This document shows positions 8,324 to 15,643 of a stretch of DNA of 42,502 bases, piece by piece. Made by a program: the position numbers and the translations under genes. The DNA is from an uncultured Erysipelotrichaceae bacterium (GTDB lineage: Bacteria; Bacillota_I; Bacilli_A; Erysipelotrichales; Erysipelotrichaceae). The stretch lies in assembly GCA_902786245.1 (NCBI GenBank), contig CADABS010000015.1, positions 1 to 42,502 of the forward strand. The letters are read 5' to 3'. Under the pieces are notes generated by a model. That model saw nothing but the letters and a program-made list of their open reading frames with translations, was not told the DNA's origin and did no database searches. Within the stretch, counting starts at the first letter, position 1. Every line of letters begins with the position of its first letter.

Positions 8324-8337
8324 CACTTGAGTGCTAA
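8311..8337. promoter_or_regulatory. CIRCE element (HrcA operator)
   Basis: The arms TTAGCACTG and GAGTGCTAA are separated by nine bases. This is the CIRCE consensus with one departure: the innermost base of the first arm is G instead of C. Confidence 0.9.
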
Positions 8338-8366
8338 TATTTTTATAAATTATTTCTTATATAATT

Positions 8367-8393
8367 AAAAAACCGCCTGTTTTAAGCGGTTTT
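8367..8393 (-). terminator. Terminator of the M20/cyclase operon
   Basis: AAAACCGC and GCGGTTTT form an 8-bp stem around a nine-base loop, and the minus-strand transcript ends in six T. It lies between the cyclase stop and the hsp20 promoter. Confidence 0.75.
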
Positions 8394-8425
8394 CGTATTT
8401 AGCAGATATATTTTGAATTTGCTAA

Positions 8426-9178
8426 TTATTCTGTAATTGCCCAGACTTTGACCGGCAGACCGACTGCGTCTTCGATATTGTTCCAGGCAACGAAGATCAC
8501 GGCACCTGCCGGTGCGACCTGATCCAGGTTGCACAGAACCTCTACCTGCAGCTTGCCCTTTTCCAGCACATATCTCTCACAGGCAAGGTCGCCGGCCTTG
8601 GCGGCTTCCTTCGATGCGTCTGTATCCAGTGTCTCATGGCCGTTGGCAGCTGCGTTTCTGGTTTCATAGATATACTGCAGCGCTTCCATGGACCAGCCCG
8701 GGAAGTTTTCGCTTCCGTCTTCCGCAATACCCGATAATGCATTCATATCCGGCCAGTTCTTTGACCAGTCCGTGCGCAGTGCCACAAATGCTCCGTCCGG
8801 AATCGGACCGTATTTTTCTTCATAATCCTTAATATCCTGAGCGCATACCGCATAGGTCGGGTCTTCTTTGACTTTGTCGGTGATATCAATGACGCAGAGC
8901 GGGAATACACCGTCTCTGACACCGAACTTATCGGATCTCGGTGCGTCCTTGATGAAATGCGCCGGGAAATCGATATGCGTTCCGAACTGTCCCGGGAACT
9001 TGAATGTCTGGATCTGGCATTCCAGCATCGGATTGCCCCAGTCAAATACGACTTTGCCCAGTTCTACGCTTCCGTCCGGAATACCGCTCCAGTACGGACT
9101 GCTGTTGTTCAGAGGGTGTGAAAGATCCACCCATTTATACTTCTTCGCTTCTTCCAGTGCTTCCCACAGTTTGTACAT
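8426..9178 (-). CDS. Cyclase-family metal-dependent hydrolase (kynurenine formamidase-like)
   Basis: Member of the PF04199 cyclase family. The metal-binding HxDxxxH motif is THIDFPAH, with H68, D70 and H74, and VDLSHPL near residue 17 is the usual start of the fold. About 250 residues is slightly long for the family. I start at 9178 (MYKLWE): the GGAGG seven bases upstream fits it, whereas the ATG six bases earlier would abut that site. It follows the M20 hydrolase by 12 bases and is probably co-transcribed. Together they could degrade an amide or N-formyl compound, but kynurenine itself is only one possibility. Confidence 0.82.
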   Translation of the reverse strand: MYKLWEALEEAKKYKWVDLSHPLNNSSPYWSGIPDGSVELGKVVFDWGNPMLECQIQTFKFPGQFGTHIDFPAHFIKDAPRSDKFGVRDGVFPLCVIDITDKVKEDPTYAVCAQDIKDYEEKYGPIPDGAFVALRTDWSKNWPDMNALSGIAEDGSENFPGWSMEALQYIYETRNAAANGHETLDTDASKEAAKAGDLACERYVLEKGKLQVEVLCNLDQVAPAGAVIFVAWNNIEDAVGLPVKVWAITE

Positions 9179-9190
9179 TTCCATTCCTCC

Positions 9191-10438
9191 TTATTCAATG
9201 ATCGATTCCGCTGCTTCTGTACCTGCACACAGCAGCGTTAATAACAATGCACTCTGGCAGCCCTTATATGCGCCTTCTTCTCTGAACTGTTCCTGTACCG
9301 TATGGCACTTGGAATCATAATCCGCACCGCCGCCCAGACATACTGCCGGCAGATGTGCTTCCAGCGCTCTGGAACAGTTTGTTGCGCCGCCGTGTCCGAG
9401 TTTCGGCTCTTCGCATCCCAGGTATTCCGCAATCGCCATGGCTGCCTGTACGATCGGCGCATCCGATGCCTGTGTTCCGGCATTGATATCGCATACATGC
9501 CGGTAATCATAGGTAATGGTATCTCTGCCCCAGCGCTCGGTTTCTTCTCTGCATGCTTCTTCGATGCAGGCAAAGATCTTTGCCCTGAGCTTTTCCAGTT
9601 CTTCCTGGGAATCCGAACGGAAATTCAGCAGGATCGTCGCCTTATTGACGATCGCATGGATCGACTCATAGGATCCCGCAAATGAACCGGTCACCGCATA
9701 TGTCGTACGCGGGAATTCCGGTACCTGCAGATCCGAAATCTTCGCAATGGCTCTGCCGGCTGCCGCCAGCGGATTGGCTACCTTGCCGAATGCCCCGGCC
9801 GCATGTCCGCCGATGCCGTTGAAATTGAATTCATATGTCTGGATACCGGTGGCTTCATAGGTGATCTCCGAGAAACCGGGTCCGTCAATCGATACACTGG
9901 CATCCAGTTCCGGATGATGATTGACATAGTACTGCATACCCTTCAGGGCACCCATGCCTTCTTCCTGCACCGTACCGACAAAATGAATATCGCCCTTTGT
10001 CTCAATATCGGCCGCATTCAGTGCCCGGATCACGGACAGTACCGTTGCGCATCCTCTTGTATCATCGACAATACCCGGACAGTAGATCCAGCCGTTCTCC
10101 CGGCGCAGATTCAGTTCCGTACCGATCGGGAAGACCGTATCCATATGGCCTTCCACCAGCACTGTCTTTCCGCCGCCTGTACCCTTCCGGATACCGACCG
10201 CATTGCCGTATTCATCGATATGGCAGTCTGTCAGTCCCTCTTCTTCAAACATTTCGACCAGACGTTTTGCCTTCTTTTCTTCCTGATAGGTCGGGGCAGG
10301 AATCAGGGTCAGCTCAATCTGTTTCTGGATGATATTCTCCTGATCCTCCTCCATGAACGCAACCGCCTGTGCGATTTTCTCATGATCTGTAATCTGTTTT
10401 AAAGCAGACGCAATTTTCTCTGATACCCGGTATTCCAT
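9191..10438 (-). CDS. M20-family metallohydrolase (peptidase or amidohydrolase)
   Basis: Zinc-dependent hydrolase of the ArgE/DapE/PepT superfamily. Metal and catalytic residues are visible in order: GHMDTVFP (H98, D100), GIVDDTRG (D125), VQEEG (E159-E160), a DGPG segment after it, and a C-terminal CHTVQE histidine. The central GIGGHAAG region belongs to the dimerisation lid domain. I start at 10438 (MEYRVSE), which has AGGAG seven bases upstream; the 22 extra residues of the longer frame cross the preceding terminator. First gene of a two-gene operon with the cyclase. Substrate unknown; cytoplasmic. Confidence 0.85.
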   Translation of the reverse strand: MEYRVSEKIASALKQITDHEKIAQAVAFMEEDQENIIQKQIELTLIPAPTYQEEKKAKRLVEMFEEEGLTDCHIDEYGNAVGIRKGTGGGKTVLVEGHMDTVFPIGTELNLRRENGWIYCPGIVDDTRGCATVLSVIRALNAADIETKGDIHFVGTVQEEGMGALKGMQYYVNHHPELDASVSIDGPGFSEITYEATGIQTYEFNFNGIGGHAAGAFGKVANPLAAAGRAIAKISDLQVPEFPRTTYAVTGSFAGSYESIHAIVNKATILLNFRSDSQEELEKLRAKIFACIEEACREETERWGRDTITYDYRHVCDINAGTQASDAPIVQAAMAIAEYLGCEEPKLGHGGATNCSRALEAHLPAVCLGGGADYDSKCHTVQEQFREEGAYKGCQSALLLTLLCAGTEAAESIIE

Positions 10439-10471
10439 GAGATTCTCCTTTATATACGCCAATTGTAATAC

Positions 10472-10494
10472 AAAAAGCAGGGATTTCTCCCTGC
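10472..10494 (-). terminator. Terminator after the vWA gene
   Basis: GCAGGGA/TCCCTGC with a four-base loop, followed on the minus strand by five T. It separates the vWA gene from the M20 operon. Confidence 0.75.
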
Positions 10495-10503
10495 CCGCAT
10501 GCA

Positions 10504-11139
10504 TTATTTTCTGGATTTGAAATCCTTTTTGATTTCATCTGCCCAGCCGGCTGAAACCTTTGCGTTTCTGCGCACAGCCGAAACAGTTTCCGAAAGAATG
10601 CGGTAATTCAGTTCCACGCCCTTTTCGTCATTATGGAAGTTTACGGCATGATCGGCTTCGATGCCGTATCTGCCTGCTTCCTTTACCGCATCGATATTGG
10701 CACCCAGGAACAGGAATTCCCAGCCGTTCTTTTTCTTTCTCTTTTCGACCATCTTCTTAACCTTTTCCGCGGTATATCTGCGGCTGGCATTTTCCAGTCC
10801 GTCGGTAATGACGACGAATACCGTCTTCTCCGGTGCGTTTTCTCCTTCTTCCTTATGCAGGGCATGAATATGATGGACCGCTCCTCCCAGCGCATCCAGC
10901 AGCGCTGTGCATCCTCTGACATAATATTCCTTATCCGTGATCGGGCTGACTTTACTGATGGGAACACGGTTGTGCAGAACCTGCGATACATCATCGAAGA
11001 GCACCGTGGAAATCACTGCCTCTCCTTCTTCTGCTTTCTGCTTTGCAAGGAAGCTGTTGTATCCTCCGATCGTATCGGCTTCCAGACCATGCATGGATCC
11101 GCTCCTGTCGAGTACAAATACGATTTCTGTTTTTTTCAT
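10504..11139 (-). CDS. von Willebrand factor A domain protein
   Basis: A stand-alone, soluble vWA domain of about 211 residues. The MIDAS motif DRSGS is at residues 11-15, with the supporting Thr in GCTALLDAL and the Asp in VVITDGLEN, so metal binding looks intact. I start at 11139 (MKKTEIVF), which has GGAGG eight bases upstream; the longer frame adds 24 residues with no site. It follows the macro-domain gene in the same direction by about 70 bases and is likely its functional partner. No MoxR ATPase is nearby, so the usual vWA/chaperone pairing does not apply. Confidence 0.85.
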   Translation of the reverse strand: MKKTEIVFVLDRSGSMHGLEADTIGGYNSFLAKQKAEEGEAVISTVLFDDVSQVLHNRVPISKVSPITDKEYYVRGCTALLDALGGAVHHIHALHKEEGENAPEKTVFVVITDGLENASRRYTAEKVKKMVEKRKKKNGWEFLFLGANIDAVKEAGRYGIEADHAVNFHNDEKGVELNYRILSETVSAVRRNAKVSAGWADEIKKDFKSRK

Positions 11140-11169
11140 TTTCTGTTCCTCCTGTTTACACCCGTATTG

Positions 11170-11217
11170 TAGAAAAAGAAAAGAAGTCCGTGGTCGCTTC
11201 CAAAGCGACATCAGACT
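11170..11217 (-). terminator. Candidate terminator at the 3' end of the macro-domain gene
   Basis: On the minus strand GTCGCTT/AAGCGAC with a three-base loop, enclosed by AGTC/GACT, is followed by a T-rich run. The hairpin overlaps the end of the macro coding sequence. Some transcription may read through to the vWA gene. Confidence 0.45.
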
Positions 11218-12221
11218 CCCAGTCCCGGCTGTTCAAACTGGAACAGAACTTCATTGACTTCATAGATATCGTACATCTTATGTTCGATGCAGTACTGGAT
11301 GATCAGGTCTGCCCTGCTGGAAGGGGACAGCGCATATCCCGCTCTTTCCAGCAGATCTTTTGTTTCATCCAGAGACAGCTTCAGTGCCAGCGCAAATGCC
11401 AGTACCGTGTTCTTCTTGGGATGATACGAGGCATTCGAACGAATCTTGGAAAAGAGCTTCCGGTCGACGTTTGCTTTCTTATATACATCTGTGTCCTTGA
11501 GTTCTCTCTCATCGATCATCCGCAGCAGCATCTCCGAGAATGTTTCAGCGGTATGGTCCATGATATCTTTCAATGAGATACCCTCATCCGCAATGGCTTC
11601 ATTCATCACCGCACCGACGGACGGTTCTCTCCGTCTTCTGCGCTTTTCTGTTCCCTGCGGAGGCAGGTTCATATAGCTCAGAGGCGGACTGACATAGCTG
11701 TGTTCATCGATATAGGAACGGATATCCTCCTGCAGTTTTGAAGCAATCCGGAAGGATTCCGGATCATAGACAGCAAGAATCACGTCCATGTCACCTGTCT
11801 TCAGAAACGAAGTGATTTCTTCCCTTGCCAGCAGCAGTGCCATTTCCTTCGGGAAGGAATACCTTCCTGTCGCAAGCAGGGGAAAAGCAATTGAAGTGCA
11901 TTTCAGTTCTTCCGCTTTCCGCAGCGCATTCCTGTAGCAGCTGCGCAGTCTTTCAGCTTCATTATGTTTTCCGTCGATCCAGACCGGAGATACAGTATGG
12001 ATAATGTACTTTGCGGAAAGCGCAAAAGCAGGTGTCACGGCAGTTTCACCTTCATTGATTTTCCCGATCTTCTGCCTTGCTTTCAGCAGTTTCTCATAGC
12101 CGGCCGCAGCGTAGATATGTCCTTCGGCACCGCCGCCGGCAACCGGATCGGGATTGGCGGAATTTACAATTGCGTCTGCTTTTACAGCAGTGATCGTATT
12201 TCGGATAATATTCAACGGCAT
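11211..12221 (-). CDS. Macro-domain protein with C-terminal helix-turn-helix-like domain
   Basis: Residues 1 to about 170 are a macro domain, which binds or hydrolyses ADP-ribose derivatives: AIVNSANPDPVAGGGAEGHIY, the acidic GETAVTPAF segment, HTVSP and FPLLATGRYSFP are all present. A basic linker (EKRRRRREP) leads to residues 205-336, a helical domain with TDVYKKANVDRKLFSKIRSN and DETKDLLERAGY that resembles an XRE-type DNA-binding fold. No Shine-Dalgarno precedes the ATG at 12221; TATACT ends eight bases upstream, so a leaderless mRNA is possible. It is followed by the vWA gene. Target and substrate are unknown. Confidence 0.82.
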   Translation of the reverse strand: MPLNIIRNTITAVKADAIVNSANPDPVAGGGAEGHIYAAAGYEKLLKARQKIGKINEGETAVTPAFALSAKYIIHTVSPVWIDGKHNEAERLRSCYRNALRKAEELKCTSIAFPLLATGRYSFPKEMALLLAREEITSFLKTGDMDVILAVYDPESFRIASKLQEDIRSYIDEHSYVSPPLSYMNLPPQGTEKRRRRREPSVGAVMNEAIADEGISLKDIMDHTAETFSEMLLRMIDERELKDTDVYKKANVDRKLFSKIRSNASYHPKKNTVLAFALALKLSLDETKDLLERAGYALSPSSRADLIIQYCIEHKMYDIYEVNEVLFQFEQPGLGV

Positions 12222-12406
12222 ATATAAAGTATAGCATGCCGGAGTAAAAAATCTTTCTGTACCTGAAACATGATCCTCTGTGACGGAGTGAATGTTTCCT
12301 GTGCCCTGAAAATGCGATGAATGGACTTAATGTTTGTTTAAGAATCCATTAACCGCAGTGATTTCATTTTCCGGCTCTGCTATATTGCAGAAAAGGAGAA
12401 CATCTC

Positions 12407-12796
12407 ATGAAACCTTGTAACATTATTCTTCAGTCCTGCGGCAGCTGTTCCCGCTATATGGCTGCGGATATTCTGTCCGACACCTTTCATTACACAAAGC
12501 AGAAGATCATTGATCTGATCAAAGATACCCCGTCGGTGCTGGCATATACTGATCAGCCGGCAGATGCACAGCTGCTGGCAAACATGCTGGATGAATGCGG
12601 TCTGGAAGTATCCCTGCAGGATGAAACCGGAACCCACCGTCTCCCCTATACGAAAAGATCCGTCTTTCAGTCAGACGGATCGCTGATTATTCCTCTGCAG
12701 GATCTGCTGGACAGTATCGCACCCTGCAGAGAAAACGGATACGAAGAAACAGGTTATTCCGGATCCGGAATCTTCCTATGCCATCAGGTGCAGTGA
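12407..12796 (+). CDS. Hypothetical protein with a bL12 C-terminal-domain-like segment
   Basis: A 129-residue cytoplasmic protein. Residues about 28-70 (KQKIIDLIKDTP through MLDECGLEVSL) follow the pattern of the ribosomal bL12 C-terminal fold, a helix ending in a D-x-x-P turn, a second helix, and the GAKVEL-like strand. The N-terminus carries three Cys within seven residues (CGSCS). AGGAGA lies seven bases before the ATG, and a TATATT at 12381-12386 could be its -10. It is transcribed alone and overlaps the convergent Sel1-repeat gene by 21 bases. The resemblance is by eye; function unknown. Confidence 0.6.
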   Translation: MKPCNIILQSCGSCSRYMAADILSDTFHYTKQKIIDLIKDTPSVLAYTDQPADAQLLANMLDECGLEVSLQDETGTHRLPYTKRSVFQSDGSLIIPLQDLLDSIAPCRENGYEETGYSGSGIFLCHQVQ

Positions 12797-14533
12797 CAGT
12801 TTGCGCAGTACATGCATATCATCGGTGATTTCCGGAACCTGATACGGTCTGGCTCTGAAAACGGTCACGACCTTTCCTTCCAGTTCCCCGTAGACAGACG
12901 GCACTGCAACTCTGTCGCCGCGCTTGAGACCCGGTACATCGCTGCGGTATTCACAGCGGGTCCCGTCATTCAGCTGTACATTGACATAGGCCGCAAGCGG
13001 CTGGTCTGTCCAGTTTTCCGGTCTGTCGTCTTTCAGGATAAAGGAAGAACAGGTAAATGCACATACTTCGTTTTTCTGATCATACAGATAGGTCCGCTTT
13101 GCCAGATAATCGAATCCGACTGCGCTGAAGACGATATCCGTATCTTCCGCCAGATCTTCGCAGCCCTGCGCATGCAGAAGAACTTCTTTCTTCAGTGCGC
13201 TTGATGACATTCCTTCCACCGTCAGAAGAATGTAATCCGCCGCAGCCGGTTCTACCCGGGAGAATATCAGATCCATGCCGTCCTCTGTTCTGCGGCAGCG
13301 CATCCGAAGCGGAAATCCGCCGCTCAGCATTCTGTCGATCAGCAGAGGCTCCGGCATATCCGATTCTTTCTGCATGCATTCATCTCCTAACAGAGAAGCT
13401 GTCTTATGCACAGCCGTCTGTATTCTGCGGTAAAGCGCATCGTCACCCCGGCATTTGTCATAGCGCATACGCATCCGGATCGCTGTTTCCGCATCCAGAT
13501 AATAGCTGTAGGCAAGTTTCACATCCGGCTCACCGGGAATACCGTTCATCCAGCAGTCGCCCATGCGCACGGCCGCATCCGCAAAGGCAATGGAATAGAC
13601 GCCTTCGGTGAACTGCTGTTTGGTATGGGTATATACATACAGGATCTGGTTGTATGCGGCCATCGCATTCCGCGGTACACCATGGCCGTCCATTAACAGA
13701 TCCGCACAGCGCAGAATGGATTCATATACACCGGAAAAAGCCGCAACAGAATAATATTTGTATGCCAGATCATACTGGGGAATGCCGTCATTCAGGTCTC
13801 CCTGCAGATAGAGATCCGCCAGGGCATTGGCTGCCATCGGGTCTTCATCTTCTCTGGCGCATGCTTCAAAGTATTCAGATGCCAGTCTGACATCGCGGTC
13901 GTATACCGTATTGCCGTCCATACAGCAGAAAGCCTTGATCTTCAGGGCATCGTAAATGCCTTCTTCGCAGAGTTCATCCAGACTCCTGCGGAACAGTTCC
14001 TGATGGGCACCGTCTGTCAGATCGATCATTTCATTCTGGAACAGGTCCATGACATAATGCATTTTCTGCATTGCGGTGAGCTTCCATTCATACATCGGAC
14101 GCTCTTCGTTCCAGAGCGTATTCTCCATCATTTCCAGCCAATCATGAACCTCATGAAAGAAAGAGGCATCATCGCTGAACATCTGCGGGGCATGCCACAT
14201 ATAGCCCAGCACATGATACATGGTGTTCTCACGGTTCAGAGGCGATCTGCCGATGATTTCATCCAGCAGGATATCTGCTGTACTTGTGTTTTCAAATCCG
14301 AGTGCTTCCGGCAGTCCGATTTCATCGCCGATCGAATACAGAGGATCCATCCACTCATTCAGCACTTTCAGCATGGGGATCTTTTCGCTGTCAATGCGCC
14401 GCAGTGCGGACAGAACATCTTCAAAAGAAATCCTGACACCGGCCTGGGCAGGATCGACATAAATCTGGCTGTATGCTATTTCGTATCGCAGAAATCTGTG
14501 CATCATTTCCGCTGCTGTATTTTCGTTATTCAT
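12776..14533 (-). CDS. Sel1-like (TPR-type) repeat protein of unknown function
   Basis: A 585-residue soluble protein without signal peptide or membrane segments. Residues about 210-350 hold three to four Sel1-like helical repeats, for example ANALADLYLQGDLNDG, then CADLLMDGHGVP and GDCWMNGIPGEPDVKLAYSYY, which usually mediate protein-protein contacts. The N-terminal 200 residues are helical and acidic. The C-terminal 180 are strand-rich and end in a PGLKRGDRVAVPSV segment that looks like a small beta-barrel. AAGGATAACGG precedes the ATG. Its 3' end overlaps the convergent small gene at 12407-12796. I cannot assign a function. Confidence 0.75.
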   Translation of the reverse strand: MNNENTAAEMMHRFLRYEIAYSQIYVDPAQAGVRISFEDVLSALRRIDSEKIPMLKVLNEWMDPLYSIGDEIGLPEALGFENTSTADILLDEIIGRSPLNRENTMYHVLGYMWHAPQMFSDDASFFHEVHDWLEMMENTLWNEERPMYEWKLTAMQKMHYVMDLFQNEMIDLTDGAHQELFRRSLDELCEEGIYDALKIKAFCCMDGNTVYDRDVRLASEYFEACAREDEDPMAANALADLYLQGDLNDGIPQYDLAYKYYSVAAFSGVYESILRCADLLMDGHGVPRNAMAAYNQILYVYTHTKQQFTEGVYSIAFADAAVRMGDCWMNGIPGEPDVKLAYSYYLDAETAIRMRMRYDKCRGDDALYRRIQTAVHKTASLLGDECMQKESDMPEPLLIDRMLSGGFPLRMRCRRTEDGMDLIFSRVEPAAADYILLTVEGMSSSALKKEVLLHAQGCEDLAEDTDIVFSAVGFDYLAKRTYLYDQKNEVCAFTCSSFILKDDRPENWTDQPLAAYVNVQLNDGTRCEYRSDVPGLKRGDRVAVPSVYGELEGKVVTVFRARPYQVPEITDDMHVLRKLSLHLMA

Positions 14534-14586
14534 CCGTTATCCTTCTTATGCATATCATCCTATCACGAACCGATGTACTTCACATG

Positions 14587-14618
14587 AAAAAAACAGTACA
14601 TATCGGGTGATATGACTG
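14587..14618 (-). terminator. Terminator of the two small regulator genes
   Basis: CAGT and CATATC pair with GATATG and ACTG around a four-base loop, with one unpaired A, and seven T follow on the minus strand. It lies directly after the stop of the 14622-15101 gene. Confidence 0.8.
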
Positions 14619-14621
14619 CTT

Positions 14622-15101
14622 CTACTGTACGGTTTCAGGTCCGGCAGGTTTACGGCTCATGATTTCATCGTATTTTTCCATGCGCTCATCATTCAGCACA
14701 TAATCCAGATGTTTTTTCCGGATCTTGTACATACTGTCCTTCCGGACAAGATACTGATCGGATACCGACTGCAGAGACCTTCTCTGTACATAGGTCGACC
14801 AGACCAGTGCCCTGTAGGCAGGAGAGGGTATTGCGTCGATTACGTCCATCATCCACTGAATCAGATCGAGATAATGCTGTTTCAGATTCTCCAGCTGTTC
14901 TTTCTGCTGGATGATCGTAATATAGTCCTGCTCATGCGGTGTCGGCGTTGAACCGATTCTGTCTGTCACCGGTGAATATACACCTTCCATCTTGTTCTGC
15001 AGGATCGTCAGCCGGTCATCGATTCTCTTGATTTCTGCCTGGTAATACGGATAGGAATGGCATACATCCCGGAAGATTTTCACCCTGTCATCCCTTATCA
15101 T
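14622..15101 (-). CDS. Small HTH protein resembling phage or sigma-region-4-type regulators
   Basis: About 159 residues, mostly helical. The central part (TIIQQKEQLENLKQHYLDLI) looks like a coiled helix, and the C-terminal half (YRALVWSTYVQRRSL, then SVSDQYLVRKDSMYKIRKKHLDYVL) has the layout of a sigma region 4 helix-turn-helix, as in ArpU/DUF1492-like phage late regulators. I start at 15101 (MIRDDRV) because GGAGG lies six bases upstream; this makes the start overlap the preceding gene by 14 bases and implies coupling. No other phage genes are nearby. The regulatory target is unknown. Confidence 0.6.
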   Translation of the reverse strand: MIRDDRVKIFRDVCHSYPYYQAEIKRIDDRLTILQNKMEGVYSPVTDRIGSTPTPHEQDYITIIQQKEQLENLKQHYLDLIQWMMDVIDAIPSPAYRALVWSTYVQRRSLQSVSDQYLVRKDSMYKIRKKHLDYVLNDERMEKYDEIMSRKPAGPETVQ

Positions 15102-15444
15102 TTTCATCCTCCAGCAGAGCTTTATGAAGCCATTTATCTGCCGAATACTGCAGTGCACGGACGGTCAGTCCCATCTGATAGGCTACGTCTTCCTGCGTTT
15201 TTTCTTCGACATAGATCATCCACAGCAGCGCTGCCGCACAGCTTCCGCAGAGCTTTTTGATTCTCAGAAATGTGTTTTCCACAAACTTCACGTCTTCAAT
15301 CAGATAGGAATTGAACTGTCTTTCCATCGGCTCGGACGCACTGACCTGGACAGGTATTAACATGACCTGCCTTTTTTCGACCCGGTACATCCGGCAGGAT
15401 GACTTAAAAAGACTCAGTTTTTCTCTGTATATTCGATCATTCAT
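15088..15444 (-). CDS. Small HTH protein, sigma-region-4-like, partner of the following gene
   Basis: About 118 residues. The C-terminal EEKTQEDVAYQMGLTVRALQ and the helix after it have the form of a sigma region 4 helix-turn-helix; the N-terminal part is basic. I prefer the ATG at 15444 over a TTG 18 bases upstream, though neither has a strong ribosome binding site. A candidate promoter on the minus strand has TTGGTA (15556-15561), an 18-bp spacer and TATAGT (15532-15537). It overlaps the next gene by 14 bases. The two could act as a split regulator, but no target is visible. Confidence 0.6.
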   Translation of the reverse strand: MNDRIYREKLSLFKSSCRMYRVEKRQVMLIPVQVSASEPMERQFNSYLIEDVKFVENTFLRIKKLCGSCAAALLWMIYVEEKTQEDVAYQMGLTVRALQYSADKWLHKALLEDENDKG

Positions 15445-15531
15445 ATACTGTTTGCCTGACAATATCAGACGGTGAACCGCGTCATCCCTGCATTAACGGA
15501 TACGGCTTCACAGGTCTGCTCTGCAATTTGT

Positions 15532-15561
15532 ACTATATCATAATATTCATTTACTTACCAA
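15532..15561 (-). promoter_or_regulatory. Candidate promoter of the two small regulator genes
   Basis: TTGGTA (15556-15561), an 18-bp spacer and TATAGT (15532-15537) on the minus strand, about 85 bases upstream of the first gene. Moderate match only. Confidence 0.35.
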
Positions 15562-15610
15562 TGCATTGCGATTATTTATCATGCATACAGAAACCTAATG
15601 ACTGCATCCG

Positions 15611-15636
15611 AAACAGAAAAGAGCCCGAAGGCTCTT
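15611..15636 (-). terminator. Terminator of the DUF4012 gene
   Basis: AAGAGCC/GGCTCTT with a TTCG tetraloop on the minus strand, flanked by AACAG/CTGTT and followed by TTTTCTGTTT. Confidence 0.75.
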
Positions 15637-15643
15637 CGCTGTT

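Noticed and set aside
14622-15444. Prophage
   Set aside because: Only two regulator-like genes are present; there are no integrase, structural or lysis genes and no attachment-site repeats nearby.
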